64,000 nt of DNA from positions 477,040,400-477,104,399 of the forward strand of contig CM077115.1 of NCBI GenBank assembly GCA_039619475.1, given 5' to 3'. Below the pieces are notes generated by a model that saw nothing but the letters and a program-made list of their open reading frames with translations, did no database searches and had not been told where the DNA came from. Below, piece after piece: positions 45,180 to 58,192 of the stretch. The translations under genes and the position numbers were made by a program. Numbering within the stretch: position 1 is the first letter of the stretch; every line of letters starts with the position of its first letter. The DNA comes from Icerya purchasi. Its lineage: Eukaryota; Arthropoda; Insecta; Hemiptera; Monophlebidae.

Positions 45180-45854
45180 AAATGCTATTTGATTCCAGTA
45201 TAGGTTTTTTATCAGTCTTAGCCTCCTATAATACTGGAGTATTTTTATACATGCGACATCGCACTTTCAGGAGAGATTTTCATGAAATGGATCGAATTTT
45301 AATTACACAGATGACTAGAAAAAAATTATCGATAAAATTCCAGGGCATTATGTAGAATATTTGCAAATTAGTAGGTGCTAAAGGATAAATGAAATGTTGC
45401 CGAAGGTGTTCGAATTTTTTTACCTGCGCATGAAATGACGAGTTGTTACTCTTGTTTTTAATATGTGAAACAGTAATATCCGGATGGGAAGGCAAAAATA
45501 TAATGAAACAAGTTTCGTTGTCTAGTAAATAAGATCACTTTTGAATACACTCATCCCCAGAAATCTTTTGCAGTTCTAAATTGGTCATTTAATTTTTATC
45601 GTAATCCTTTATTCGTTTCTATTTAATTCAAAATGTTGGCTCAGGTTTTGTCTACGTTCCAGCTGAACAATTGTCGACACCTTAATATTTTTCGCTATTC
45701 TGCGTATTAATTAAAATTGAAAAAAAGAAAAAAAAAATTATTTTTTTTTCGAACTTGTTAAAATTGTCTATTACATCGCAGGTATACACGAATATTAACG
45801 CGCGCCGATTTGTAGAAATGACCAAGAGGCCAACATCAAATTCGAATTGTTGAT
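45180..45854. other. region immediately upstream of bves coding start
   Basis: A plus-strand in-frame stop (45819-45821) lies 33 bases before the start codon. No open frame of note; the 71-codon minus frame at 45280-45495 is unrecognised. Probably 5' UTR and/or intron. Confidence 0.5.
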
Positions 45855-46370
45855 ATGTGCACCAGTTTTGGAAATTGCAATGATACCGCTTCTGCTGCTA
45901 GAAACACGGCGACCGTTTACTCGATGATAAGCGAACACGACGGTCGATATAGCAATCGGAACGGCCATGACAACTTGTCGAATTTCTTTCCGACGTCGGA
46001 CTTTACAAATGCGACCAATATCGGCAGCTCGGGTAATTGGGCCAACGAAATTCTGTTTCGATTGCAGGAGTTTTCACTGTCCGTGTTAGAGGATAATACG
46101 GAAAAAGGTCCAACCTATCAGGTTTACTTTCATTTGGCCAACGTATTTCTACTGTTTTCTTACCTTTCCGCCAATACCGTATACGGTCTATTGTGTTTGC
46201 GGTGTGCAGCCGTGATCGCTTGCGTCCTTTTCGCCCTTTGGAGTTACTATGTGCTGCGTTCGACGGAAGCAGTTATCTGGAACTTGATATTCATCGCGAT
46301 TAACGTTATACATATCATTATTTTGTTGTACAAAGTTCGACCCATATGTTTCCGGAAAGAGATTGAACAG
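45855..46370 (+). CDS. bves: Popeye-domain protein (bves/POPDC), first coding exon
   Basis: Popeye proteins are cAMP-binding membrane proteins of muscle and epithelial cells. This exon encodes 172 residues in phase 0 and ends at CAG followed by GTATAA. The start is supported by an in-frame stop just upstream. Residues 1-90 form a polar N-terminus with N-glycosylation sequons at Asn9 and Asn52. Three hydrophobic segments follow (about 91-105, 111-134 and 139-158), then the basic VRPICFRKEIEQ that leads into the Popeye domain. HLANVFLLFSYLSANTVYGL, LRCA, FALWS and IWNLIFIAINVIHI match the family's transmembrane region. The cAMP-binding domain must lie in later exons, which were not recognised in the following 17 kb. 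Confidence 0.92.
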
Positions 46371-47785
46371 GTATAATATTATACGTATATATATATATAT
46401 GTAAAAAAAATAATAATGTGTTTGTATAATCCTCGACACCCTATCAAGAGTATGGGACTTAACTTTTCTTTATTAGGCTAAGAACTATTAGTTTACGTGT
46501 ACGAGTGTTGTTTGTGCTACTCGCGACTAAACACGCATCTTTGTAATGACAGTTGCCGGTGAGAAGTCTCTGAATATTGCAATCTCTTCGGGACAATTCC
46601 AATACAAAAGTGAGCCCATCCTTTGATGTTGTTAGTTGCGTGTAATTGGCCAGTTTTTTTGTATATTACATGTTTAGAAGTTCGATTTTTTTTTCGTTAG
46701 TGTTTCAGCCCCATGTTTGATCCTGGGACAGTTTTTAAAAATACCGACTATATAATAATCCGTATTGAATGATTTTCTCGTTTGTTTCTCCGGCGTTTGT
46801 TAGGTAAGAGCAAATTTTTACACTTAGCACTGTCGGCAAATTAGTTTTTTTGGATTTCCCAATATATCTGTTCGAAAAAAGTATAATTACGAGTACCTAC
46901 TACGTAGGTAGTCATTAAAGTACCGTTTAGGATCTGTTCCGATAAGAGTTCCGGACTACTCTTTTACTCACGTTGTAGTAAAAGGAAGAAACCGTTTCGC
47001 TGCTAGTCAGATAGTCATATGGTTATGGCTGTACTAATTATATAAGACGAATGATGTACACGCTGAATGATTTCTGTTTTTTTTCTTTTTTCTTTAACAG
47101 TCAATGTACAATTCTGAGCGTACATAATCTGTTGTCTGCACATGAACTGCGTAGACTCAACTGCGCGCTTGGCTCGTTGCAGTAGGCAAATATATTCTAA
47201 TCCAGGTGTGTGGTAACATCGATATTGTGTCTAGTCCGATTTGATTATTACGTTGGGCAGATGTTATTGCGTCTCTAGTTTCAATGATAAAATGCGTGTT
47301 GGAAAATTTTTATATGTGTGTCTTTTGTATTTGCAATCTCATTGACGGTCAACAAATTTTTTAATATTAAATAAAACCGGGGGTATACTTTATATATCGA
47401 ATATTTTTTTTTTTTTTTGAATACGAACATATTTTCCTTCGGCTCGAGCTCATTTCGAATTTTTCCAGATAAAAAAACATCTAAATTTTTCACATTAAAA
47501 AGAGAGTACTACGGACACCGACGAGAAAAAACGTGTAATAATTAAGAAGGCATTTTACCTTCTCTTATTCTCCTGATAATTTTTTTGTAATCGCTATCTC
47601 ATTCCAAACTATTTCGCAAATTTTAAATATTTCCATTAGTATGATCTATTTTTAACATTGACCCAAAATTTTGCGGCCTTTATAACGAATTATTCCGCGG
47701 ATTTGAAAATTCCTCACTTACTTCTTAAGGTGGAGAGAGTGTTCGAATAATATTCGTTACACTCAAAAACAGCGAGAATATATAT

Positions 47786-47819
<34 letters not shown>

Positions 47820-50064
47820 ATATATATATATATATAATATATATATATAGGAGGAACGTAAAAACGTTTTGAACAGGATTTCGAGATTTTCCTTATCAAC
47901 ATTGCGCATTACCATCGAAATTATGAAGTGTTTTTGCATTGGAAGAAAATGATAAAAGAAAATGAAACGAGGTCAAAGAAAGTGGAAACGAACGAGAACC
48001 ATTATTTGAAACGCAAAAACGAATAAGCATGTCAAAATAGAAGCGTCATTGTCTCATTTCGTCACTAAAGTATCGGCACTAAGAAACCTCTAAATAATAT
48101 CTGTTGTTCAAACGAAAGTATGGATTACGCCTTGTTATTTTGGACCGGAACAAAAATATTTCGAGATGATTTTTTGATCAGCGGAGTCGTTCGTGAAATA
48201 CCGCTCGATTCCGATTAACTTGGGGTGAGTGGGGGGGGGGGTAAATGTCGACTCTAAGATTGGTCGGAAGCTTATCGAATTCTGCATGCAAGATATTTTT
48301 AATTTAGATCTAAATAACATATCCGTTCATCGTCGCTCAGTGTTTGTACGGGACGCGTTGAACAAAAGCGCGAAATCATATATATATTCCCTACTTCAGT
48401 TACCATAAACTTTTTTGTTAACTATCGCAAGTGTAAAAAATCCGTTTCCACGGAATAATTTTATGAGTAAATCTTGGAGCCAGGTTTCTGTTTTTTTTTT
48501 TTTTTTTTTTTTAATATGTGTATATATATATATATATATATAAACCGATTTTACTTATTTCGAAAATAAAATCGATTCCATCGGAAATTAGATGAACCAT
48601 TCGTTAATAATACGCGGGTTTTTGAAAAACGGAAACATAAAACACGGCCATAATTTACACATTTCCCATTTAGGAAGAGGAAATCTTTCTCCTCAGTTTA
48701 AGATCATCCCGCCGCCGATTAGAAATTTACACTTCAGTAGAGCTTCACCGAAGAAGCCGCATCTATCGGGTATATTGCAATTTATCCTTGTAAATTCACG
48801 TTTTAATTAATATTTTAACGCGTAATTTTAATTTCAAAATGGGGCTTGTTTTTGGTATTTTAGCGATACTCAAGACGATTGAATTCATTCCAAAACTTTC
48901 TATTTAATTTTTCTTTCGTACGTTCTAATTTTTAATTACCATTGTTATCATTAATATTAGATTACTTACATTTGTGATTACTATCTCATATATCTTCGCT
49001 TTTTCTGTCTTCTCATTCGTTAGTTTTGTTACTTTACCTTTCCAAAAGTCCATCACTTGTTTGACTCTCGTCTAATGTCTCCTTTCCGCTACTATTCCAA
49101 AGCCCTATCTTTATTTTATCTATATTTACCGTATCTTCCGCTTCCTAGTCTCATTCCACGTCATTTACGCGATTACGTTTTCGTTCGTCGATGGTTTCTG
49201 ATATCTTTTTTTTTCTTCTTATAATAGTCTTTCCGACCTTATGTCGAATTCTTTTGAAATACTACGTCCCGAAGCCGAAATGATGGAAATCATCGTTCTT
49301 TCTTTAGAGTCAGTTGATCGTTTTCCCAAGCGAGAAGCTGGTTTTAGCGATTGTTGCTGAACTTGGTTAGACGTGTTTTATTGCAACTGAATTACAAAAA
49401 AAAACAAAAAAACAAACCAGATCAACAAAGTAAATAGTTTTCTTAGTGTAAAATGTATTTTCTCATGTTTTCATTTACTTCACGGGTGAAGAGTCACAAC
49501 AAGACTAAATTGCTGATTATTGTTTAAACATTCGGTACTTGAACATTTGTAATCCGCTAATGTTCGAATAAACGGATGCACTTGAAATAAGGAGGTTTTT
49601 AAGAGAAAAATAATGTTAATTAACGGAAATTACATTGTTTAATTTTTTTTATAATTTCTTCCGGGAAGAATTTTTCGATGTACATTTTCGAGTCACACGG
49701 TCTGCAGGGAGTTGAAAATAATTAATTCTTACTTCACCATCATTTCGCGGTATATCCTGTATGGTCGTTCGTTGAGCTCAGTTTTGCATTTTGATTTCTT
49801 TTTCAGTCGACTGCGGTAGTTTTTACTTTCGATATTTCGATGATACGCGCCCGGAGAGCCGTCGAGTTTGTTTATTAACTTCCTATTATTAAAAATAAGG
49901 AATATATCTGGTCGAATTCTTTCTTGGTCTCTTTATGGTATAGCATAAAAATAGGAGATTACCAGAAAATCCGCCATCCGGTAAAATATGTAAGATTTTG
50001 TCGGGGGGGGGGGGGGGGCTCGTCCGAATACGCATTTGAGTGTCTACTTAGCTTTTTTATGTTT
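46371..50064. other. presumed bves intron, part 1
   Basis: Begins with the GTATAA donor. Holds (TA)n microsatellites at 46388-46400 and about 47779-47850, a poly-G run near 48231-48241, a poly-T/(TA)n block at about 48490-48542 and a 16-base poly-G at 50003-50018. Frames such as 48592-48810 are unrecognised. Intron status is inferred from the donor site alone. Confidence 0.5.
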
Positions 50065-50076
50065 ACTTTGTATTAA
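50065..50076 (+). repeat. target-site duplication, left copy
   Basis: ACTTTGTATTAA, repeated exactly at 50653-50664 on the far side of the LINE insertion. Confidence 0.9.
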
Positions 50077-50652
50077 TACGTAAACTGTATTGGCTAATAG
50101 GGTATCGGTCACCCATGAATATGGCCAATAAACTCCTCATCTACAAAATGATCCTTAAGCCTGTGTGGACTTATGGCCTGCAGATATGGGGAACAACAAA
50201 AAAATCGAATCGACTCGTCATTCAGCGATTTCAGAATAAGGTCCTACGCCTAATAGCTAATGCACCGTGGTATATAACGAACACTCTCCTTCATCGAGAT
50301 CTGCAAGTTCCGGAGATTGACCAGGTGATCGAAACCTATGCGAAAAAGCACGAATACCGACTCCACAATCATCCGAACATCACTGCGATCGAGCTCCTTA
50401 ACATCGGGAACGATACGAGAAGGCTTAAGAGAATTAAGCCACATGAACTTGTGTGCCTAAGCAATCTTTAAAAATACCATAACTAATGACCGAGGCAATG
50501 GCCAAAGTCAATTAAGAATGTGATTTTTTTTTTCTTTTCCCTTTTATTTTATTTATTTATTTTTTTTAAATTTTACTATTAACAGTATTTCTGTATGCCC
50601 TTGGGCAGTTCATAAATAAATAAAGAGTTTAAAAAAAAAAAAAAAAAAAAAA
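50077..50652 (+). mobile_element. 5'-truncated Jockey-like LINE with poly-A tail
   Basis: The insertion begins 38 bases before a coding end (50115-50471) that reads NKLLIYKMILKPVWTYGLQI, WGTTKKSNRLVIQRFQNK and LRLIANAPWYI, the C-terminal region after the RT in Jockey-like elements. A short 3' UTR with AATAAATAAA near 50618 leads to a poly-A tail of about 20 (about 50631-50652). A 12-bp direct repeat flanks it. Strong 5' truncation, A tail and target duplication are the marks of target-primed reverse transcription. The coding frame is open to its stop, so it is young. Its family is that of the 4649-6161 fragment. Confidence 0.93.
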
Positions 50653-50664
50653 ACTTTGTATTAA
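50653..50664 (+). repeat. target-site duplication, right copy
   Basis: ACTTTGTATTAA directly after the poly-A tail, identical to 50065-50076. Confidence 0.9.
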
Positions 50665-52247
50665 GGGAAAAACCTCTTCCTGTACAGATGATTCCTTTGT
50701 GTTAAACACTGATAGAGTTTAATCAGGCGCCGATTATTATTTACGTTCATAATTTTTCGATATTTAGAAGTAATCGAAAATGTAACTGATTCGTCCGAAC
50801 GTGTTCGAATGTTTTTGTTCTTCATAAAAAACGCTAGTCGAAATGAAGTTGGCGAAATAAAAACTTTTAGCGGAAACTATTTAACGTCTGCGCGTTTCAT
50901 CGGGGTGAAATGGAAGATGATTAATGAACGAAAATGAACACATTAAATGAGAACGAATCGGTGACGGGAAAAATAAAGAGATAACGAAGTACTCTATTCA
51001 GTTCGTTGTGTGAATGATGATAGTTCACCGGAAGAAAATGAAATGATTTACTGCGTAACGTAACTGAACCGTTTGTTAGTAGGCGTCCGACTGTGTCACA
51101 ATTTCGACGACAGTTAGAAAATTTTCTATCAGCATTGAGTCGACGATTTTATTATTATTTTTTTTTTTTAGCTATACTTCGTTCGGTGATTGGAGCGTTG
51201 TTGAGATTTTAATAGTTAATTTGTAATCCCCGATAAAACTGATAACGTACGTACGTCTCTGCACGGCGCACAGTGAGGAAATTTTGAGAAAGATATCGTA
51301 GCGTAAAATAATACTAAAGAGCGCAGAACCATACGAAAGAACAAAAGAAACAGCGATATATACATAAATAAAAAGAACGATAATTAAAGTACAATAAACA
51401 AAGAAGGCTTTCATGTTTTCAAAGTTTAGGTGAAGAAAACGAAAATCCTTGCATTGCTGATGTAATTAACCCGAGAATATTATTTAAGTAAAATGTGTTG
51501 TTTTTTTTTTCAATTTATCTGGACTCTTCTATATTATGAACAGATCAATTCAACGCATTTATGATGATAATTTTCAATATTTTCAATAGTTTTTTTTTTT
51601 ATTCGTTTCCGGAATCGTTTTCCATTTTTTCGTTGAATTTTTGATGAGCTCTGAATTACATCAACCGTCAATAATGAGTTCAACTTTACTGCTTTGGTTT
51701 TCTGTAACATTTTCAGTCATGATCAACATCATCCCGGTAGTCGAAAAAGTTATAAGATTAATATCGGCGAGGCCGGGTCGAGAGTAACTTTCTTACAGAT
51801 TCCAGTTCATATCCGTGTTCGTGAGAATGACGTGGCGCAGACGCTTCGCTAAAGGAAGCCGCTGCGGCTTTGTCAATTCGAAACATTTCAGTTCCGTCAT
51901 TCGACTTGAAGAAATGTATATTAAATCAGGATTGAAGGCATTATGGCAGCCTCGGAAAACTTTGCTTCCAAAAAGCGGATTGGGTCGTCACACACGACTA
52001 CACATGCCTGTTCAACAAAACCGAAGCTGCTCAATGCTTCGCTGAATGTGTACACCGGATACTCTGACTAAAATCCTGTTTCTTCATAAATCAAGTCTAT
52101 ATTCTTTAAATCCTTCTTTGTAGTTGCTGCGCATGACACACGTTAATTTTAATAATAGTATATAGGGAAGTCTTTATATTACCTGTGGGTCAATTCTGTA
52201 ATGGCGATTTTATTTTATTGCGTGTTTTTTTTTCTCTTTCTGATTGG

Positions 52248-52284
<37 letters not shown>

Positions 52285-54049
52285 AAAGTCAAAATGTCAT
52301 TCACATTTTGAAACCGAGAAAAATCGAATTTAAGGACTGAGTTTTTAAATATAAATTTCTTTACCGTGTCTCGCCGAATAAGTTCTAAAAATTTGTGTAT
52401 TCTACAACGTTTTTGATATTTTCAACTTTTTTTTTTTTTAGCAAGCGGCTCTGTAGTACTTTTTGCCCTGAATTGGTCAATATCTACTTCTTCCATTATT
52501 TTATTTTTTTACTCTTTAAATCGTAAATAAACATCGGCGTTGCAAATCTGCGTCTACACCATGCTGCACAAAATGATCCCTATCAAAGTAAATATTTTTT
52601 TTTTTCGGGAACAATCAATTTCATTTGAAAAGTACTTGCACAGATTTATTATACAGCGTAATTGTGTAATATTTTAATTTTTTATTTCTTCAGCCATGTT
52701 TCGATACATATATACATATTCTATGAGCAGTCAGCGGGTAAGGGCATAACTATTTTTGTTGCACAGAAAAATTTTTCGAGTGTGACCGAAACATCGTAAA
52801 GATCACTTTTCCTCCGTACAAATATTAATTTCTACTAAAGGACTTGATGTCGGCCGAAGGCTTGGCATCGTTTGACATCGAGAAAACATCGTTGCAGTAG
52901 TGCGTAGCGGTAGAAAGTTTTTTTTTCCATCGGGGTTAATTCTGTTAAATTAATGTTTTGAGCGAAAAGTAAAAATCAGTGATTCGACCAGATCTGCCGG
53001 TTGAAATAATCCGCACCAACATCTGGAAAATTTAATATACTACGAAGTTCGACTGTAGACGGATTTTGCGGTGCGGTTTTTTAATAATAATATTAGTCGA
53101 ATATGTTTCCAGGCTTTTTTGATGCTGCGATAAAATTAAGCGGTCGAAACAATAATCGATCAGCGTAAAAATTAATAATACGGGTTGGTTACGCGTGAAA
53201 ACTGCTATCGAGATGTTGTTAAATACGTTATAAAAGGTCGCGATATTATTACTATTACTACTGATGGCAGCAGTTAAATTATCGACGGCGCAATAATGAA
53301 CGATGAAAAATTATACCTTTTATGGTGTAATTCCGTTTATGGCGGGCTGTTCTCAAACATAAATGCTAACCTTATTATTACACGAGGTTTTATTATCGTA
53401 GATTTCCCGGGAAAAGAAAAATCGATAAATTCTCGACTAAATCTTCCGCGGGGTTTTGCGTTTCGTTGTTTTTTAAAATACACGTCATCATCTAGAATAT
53501 GTTTGATGTTGAAACGATGCTTTTACCACTTCGCCGCCGTATTCTAATCTTCAGCTCATTCCTTCCCTATTTACATATTTATAGTTTACCATTAACACGT
53601 CGCTGTTTAATAAAAGGTCCATTAAAGCGCGCACATATATACAATAGATATTAAAGATTAAACCGTGAGCTACTACCGGCTACATCCGTCGGTTAACCTC
53701 CTTTCCACCTGTTTATACACTCGCAATTGATGCGCTTATCAACCGTAACATGTTCAATGTTAATATTTTAAATAATACAGGCACAGGTGTAAATTAATAA
53801 ATTACCAATGTTTTCCTGTGTGTTTCTGACACGTGAGCCTGTGTTGCCGCTGTTAAACAAGACACACAGAGAATGTTTGTAATTTTGGACGGTAGAAAAT
53901 GCTGTACTTTTTTCCTTGCTCTACATGGATATGGCACGCAATCTCCGAAAAAAAGAACTATTTAACGCTGTAATCTTTTAAAGGCACTCGATAACAACTG
54001 GATGATTGCAGTGATAAGATAAAAATTGACAATATGTCGTTTTTTTTCT
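50665..54049. other. presumed bves intron, part 2
   Basis: CpG-rich for this window, with poly-T runs, a (TA)n microsatellite at about 52255-52280, and a 76-codon frame at 51815-52045 in a block (about 51720-52060) of balanced composition. That frame is Arg/Lys/Ser-rich and unrecognised. The frame at 53296-53547 is also unrecognised. Confidence 0.45.
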
Positions 54050-54800
54050 TTTATGTGTGCCGTTTATAAACCGTAGTAATAAAAAAGGGGGACATTCTAC
54101 CGATATCCTCCCCGGGCATGTCAACAAAGGATCTTCGCTCAGAAACAATACGAGGGAGAAGGATCAATTAAATGTACAGCCGGTGTCAAATATTGACAGA
54201 ATAAAAGAACCGAGGACCGGAACAACGGAGATCGACGGAAACGATAAGATATACGAAGCACAATGAGGATTAGGGAGGTTAATAACAGATCGGAGTACAA
54301 AGAAGTAGATTACCTTAACGAAGGATGGACATTCAAAGAAGATATGGTTGGGATCACAGACGGCTTCGTCGTCAGGATGGAGAGGATACTTAAGGGGATA
54401 AAGCGAGATGAAAACGATAACGTGAGGAAGGAAGAAGAGTATGATTCAGACGTAAACGGATAATAGGGATAATAACGGAGCGGTGAAGCGAAGGAAAATC
54501 GTAAAACTAAGGCCGCATGTTAAGATTAGGTTGGATGAAAAAATTTAAGAGGAAGGTTGATTAGAAAAGGAAAAAACGTAAAAAAATCTGACCAAAATAT
54601 AACATGAAACATTTTACACAATGGGAGTAAATTAGGAGCGGGAATTTTAGAGAAAAAAGCGGGAGAATACAGAGCAATTTGAACCAAGGAATCTGCCATT
54701 TCGCTATCCTCTATCCCCATATGACTGGGGACCCTACCGATATTTACAGGCTTATTTTCGCAGTCTAGCGTGGTGTTCAGGGACTATCGATTAAGATATA
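54050..54800 (-). pseudogene. non-LTR retrotransposon, RNase H and 3' end
   Basis: The minus strand from about 54800 reads VNIGRVPSHMGIEDSEMADS then LVQIALYSPAFFSKIPAPN and LLPLCKMFHVIFWSDFF. VPSHMGIEDSEMADSL matches the last RNase H motif of I/R1-like LINEs (H.GI.GNE.AD). After a stop, the remaining minus frames are Ser/Leu/Phe-rich and end near 54263 with KPSVIPTISS, as in the C-terminal tail of these elements. The plus-strand frames in this block (54057-54463) are antisense shadows. 5' truncated and decayed; no target duplication found. Confidence 0.65.
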
Positions 54801-57621
54801 ACTTAAAATAATTTTTATATTTAATAAATAATAGTGTTGAATACGCTGCAACCGCATGCGGTGGAGCGTTTTGAAGTTATTTTTTTAAAATTCCAGAAAT
54901 AGAGAAAATTACATTTAAGCTTTACCGCTTACCACCTACATCACTTTTTTATCTTTTTTTTTTTTTTTTTTTTTTTTGATTAGTAAAATAGCCCTGTGTA
55001 TTTTTTAAAAATTGAATCATATCTTTAATTACAAATCTGATATATATTATGGGAGAAGCTATGCTAAATATTTCACATAAAGTATAATAGGTAGTTCAAT
55101 TTGTCGGTTGAAATCTGATGTTAAATTTTGTTATAAATTTAAAAGATCAGTGAAATTTCAAAGTTACATTCAGAAGTCGATTACAGGATTGTAAACTTTA
55201 ATATTTTTCCACTAACGTATGTAATCAAAGAAAAAATCAATTCAATACTTTAAATACCCCTTCCTAAAAATATGTATTTAAAAATGTAAGCAGTATTAGT
55301 TCTATAATGTAACCAATTCGAATAATTTATTAAGAAATATAATTTTATACGTATTTTCTTACACATCTTTTAATTGAAGCTAGAATAACGTAAAACAATC
55401 AATTATTTTTAGTCGTATCGATTGTTTGTTGAATATATTAACGATATATAAATCATCGTAAAAACTCTTGCACAAAAGTGATCGCGAATGTCTCTTCTGC
55501 TGTACGGTTCTGAAGTTATTGAATTTTATTTGATTTCTTTTTTTGTATTTTCCGAATCGTTCTATTAGCATTCTATGTTGAAATCCCAAAAATTACAGTG
55601 CGAGAAATGTCAGTTTTTCTTCGGATGAGATGTATTTAGTATAATGCTGTAAACTACTAAATATTAGTTATGGGTGTTGTTTTTTTTGTTTGTTTATTTT
55701 ATTTTATTTATTTATTTTTTTTTTCATGCAATATTACTCGCAGAACAACGGGGTTTAAGGCGATGAAGAGGGGGAAGTTTCATGATCAATCTGTCTCACT
55801 AATACATAAGAATTACGTTTACGCGGCGGATATAGAACAAAGCAGCGGGTGGTCCAAAAAGGTTTTTAAGATGTTCGTCTTTGACGGCTGTCCACACTCG
55901 ATCGCGGTCGGCCAGTTCACCTGCGGCTAGTTGGCCACGACCAGTCGATCACACCCAAAAATACCGAACCCGAAAGGTAAATATGTATAGTAGCATTTGT
56001 TGAAGCGTTATCAGGTTGTAAGATTTTGTTTATGGCCTACATGCCTAACTTGCACGCAACGCGTATCAGACGTCTATTTAAAAAGTGATTTTTGCAGATT
56101 CTACGTCGTAATATTTTTAATTTCTTTTTCGAGGTGATTATAAAAAAAGTTTTGCCTAAATAAAATATGTATTTTTTAAATTTAATATATATTTTTTTAA
56201 TTTTTGCTTTTTCTGTCAAGTTCCAATTATACATATCCCTTTTCTGTCATATTATTATGACCATATTTACTAACCGGTAACTATCTCCTAATTAGAAAAA
56301 TAATTATTGTATTACTGCATCATGTTCTGTAACTTTTATAAATGTTTGTCGTGTTTTGTAGAAGAGATTTACTTATCAATTTTAGATTAACGTAAACACG
56401 GAATCACCCCGCTTGTTTCTTTAATTCCGAACCGAATTTCGTTGCACACTGAGAGCAGATATTCTCATGTTTATTTTTCTGAAATCTTTTTTTCTTCTTG
56501 TCGGACTTTCTATTTTAATTGGATGTACACCGTCTTCGACGATATAACTTTTTAGTGTAAACATTTTTTTCTAATTACACTTTTGTTTTATTTCCTTTTT
56601 TGGCATGTTTACATAGTGCAACATTCCACTTAATAACACGATCGATTCGAAAATTATTTAAAAAAGATTTCAAAATTCCTTGTAATATTCTCGTAAGCCA
56701 CGAAAATATCGCAGTTTCAACTATCGTTAAATTCTTGCCGATGGTAAAGTGAGTTAAAAAATAGTTTCTTTTGGGCCCTACCAGAATCGTTAAGCAGAAA
56801 ACTTTCTCTTATGAATTTGTTTTTCGCGAACTGTAATGATAAGTAAACGTAATTTTTCCTTTTTTTTCCCTCGTGTAATTCGCGGATAACATTCGCTGCA
56901 AACCGGCGTAACGAAATTTGCTTGAAGCGCTATAATAATACCATTTAGATCGCTAAAATACGGAAAAAGCGGAATAAATACACATGTATAAGTATGTGGG
57001 TGTAACTAAAGTAGGTCGACGTTTCAGCATAAATACATTATCGGTGGCCTTTATTTTAGTTTCCTTGAAAATTGACCTAGGAGCAGTTCCGTTTTTGGTG
57101 GTTCCCGTTAAAGAAATTGAATTGAATTGAATTGAAAAGATCCACAATTTCACGGGGGTCAAAGAAGGTGTTTAGTTTAGTAGAGTTATTGCTTTAGTAT
57201 GTTTTGTTATTATGTGATATAGTCGCAAATGTTGCTTCAAATTTTATTATAAGTGGAATTTTTAATTTTACCTCACTTTTCAATTGAATGTCACGTACTA
57301 AACATGTTACAGAACTGTAAAAAAAATGGAATGTGCCTCGGGGCACAGGCAGAGTGAAACTTCAAAGGCATTTTCCCCAACTTTGATTTAAAATTATCGT
57401 ATTAGTAGCAAATTAACCACCAAGAGTAAGAAACAAATGGGGAGATCTATAGTTCTTGTAAACATGTCTTTAAAGTTTCACTTAAAGAAAAACAAAAACA
57501 AATAAAAAATTAATGCATTTGTTTTATTAATGTTTTTCATTGATTGTTGGATTCTCTATAAACGATCGTTGATTCGTTTGGATTATTATTAATAAATGAA
57601 GTTCGGTTTGAAGAAATTCTA
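54801..57621. other. presumed bves intron, part 3
   Basis: AT-rich with poly-T near 54955-54977. A CpG-rich patch at about 55740-55960 is open on both strands: plus frame to 55930 and a minus frame reading LADRDRVWTAVKDEHLKNLF then GPPAALFYIRRVNVIL. Neither is recognised. Remaining short frames lack domains. Confidence 0.45.
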
Positions 57622-58192
57622 TTAAAGGCAAAGAATTGCCTGATGCAAAATTGACACGTTGAAGTCTCCAGCTAATATCATTGGAAGTGTATCTTTTAAT
57701 AACCTTGAACCATCCGGAGTGAAAGGAGGTAATCTTCTTCGTGCGAATTTAATCATATCGTAGACCCTTTGATTTGGAGAAGTATAAATGACGATAAACA
57801 ATTTTTTTTTCCCCGTCTTCCGTTTTTCATTGAACAGTGTACATATATCCCCAACATCTGTTTGACCAAAATCTAATTGTGTAACATCGTGTATTGACAT
57901 ATCAATATTGGAAGTAACAATATTTGATTTATCATTTCTAATAAGGTTAAACTGCAACCCTTCCTGCTCGAACAACGTTCTGGCTTTTAAATTTCACGAT
58001 GCAATCGAAATTTGGTATGTCGATATTATTATCGTCATTATTCATCCATGTTTCTGTTAGGATTAAAATGCGACTTACTTCAGTTACAGTTCCTCTGAGA
58101 TCATGGGCATTCGCCCTCTGTATGCTCGATGCCTTTCTTTTTTCGATTCTTTGTATCCATTTTTTATGTTTGATTAATTTTTGATATCTCAA
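57622..58192 (-). pseudogene. endonuclease (EEP-type) fragment of a mobile element
   Basis: Two overlapping minus frames join through a frameshift near 57957. They read RILILTETWMNNDDNNIDIP, FDCIVKFKS, DVGDICTLF, FIVIYTSPNQRVYDMIKF and PMILAGDFNVSI. LTETWM and AGDFNV are the fourth-strand Glu block and the D-x-N block of endonuclease/exonuclease/phosphatase-fold nucleases, as found in mobile elements. From memory this sub-type occurs near Helitron or PIF1-helicase-like genes in arthropods, but no helicase is seen here. The C-terminal His motif is missing. Confidence 0.75.

Noticed and set aside
48592..48810. 72-codon plus frame as the second bves exon
   Set aside because: It has no resemblance to the Popeye domain and no suitable acceptor or phase.
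54057..54463. two plus-strand frames with Lys/Glu/Arg-rich products that look gene-like
   Set aside because: The opposite strand reads as a LINE RNase H and 3' tail, so the plus frames are antisense shadows of that sequence.
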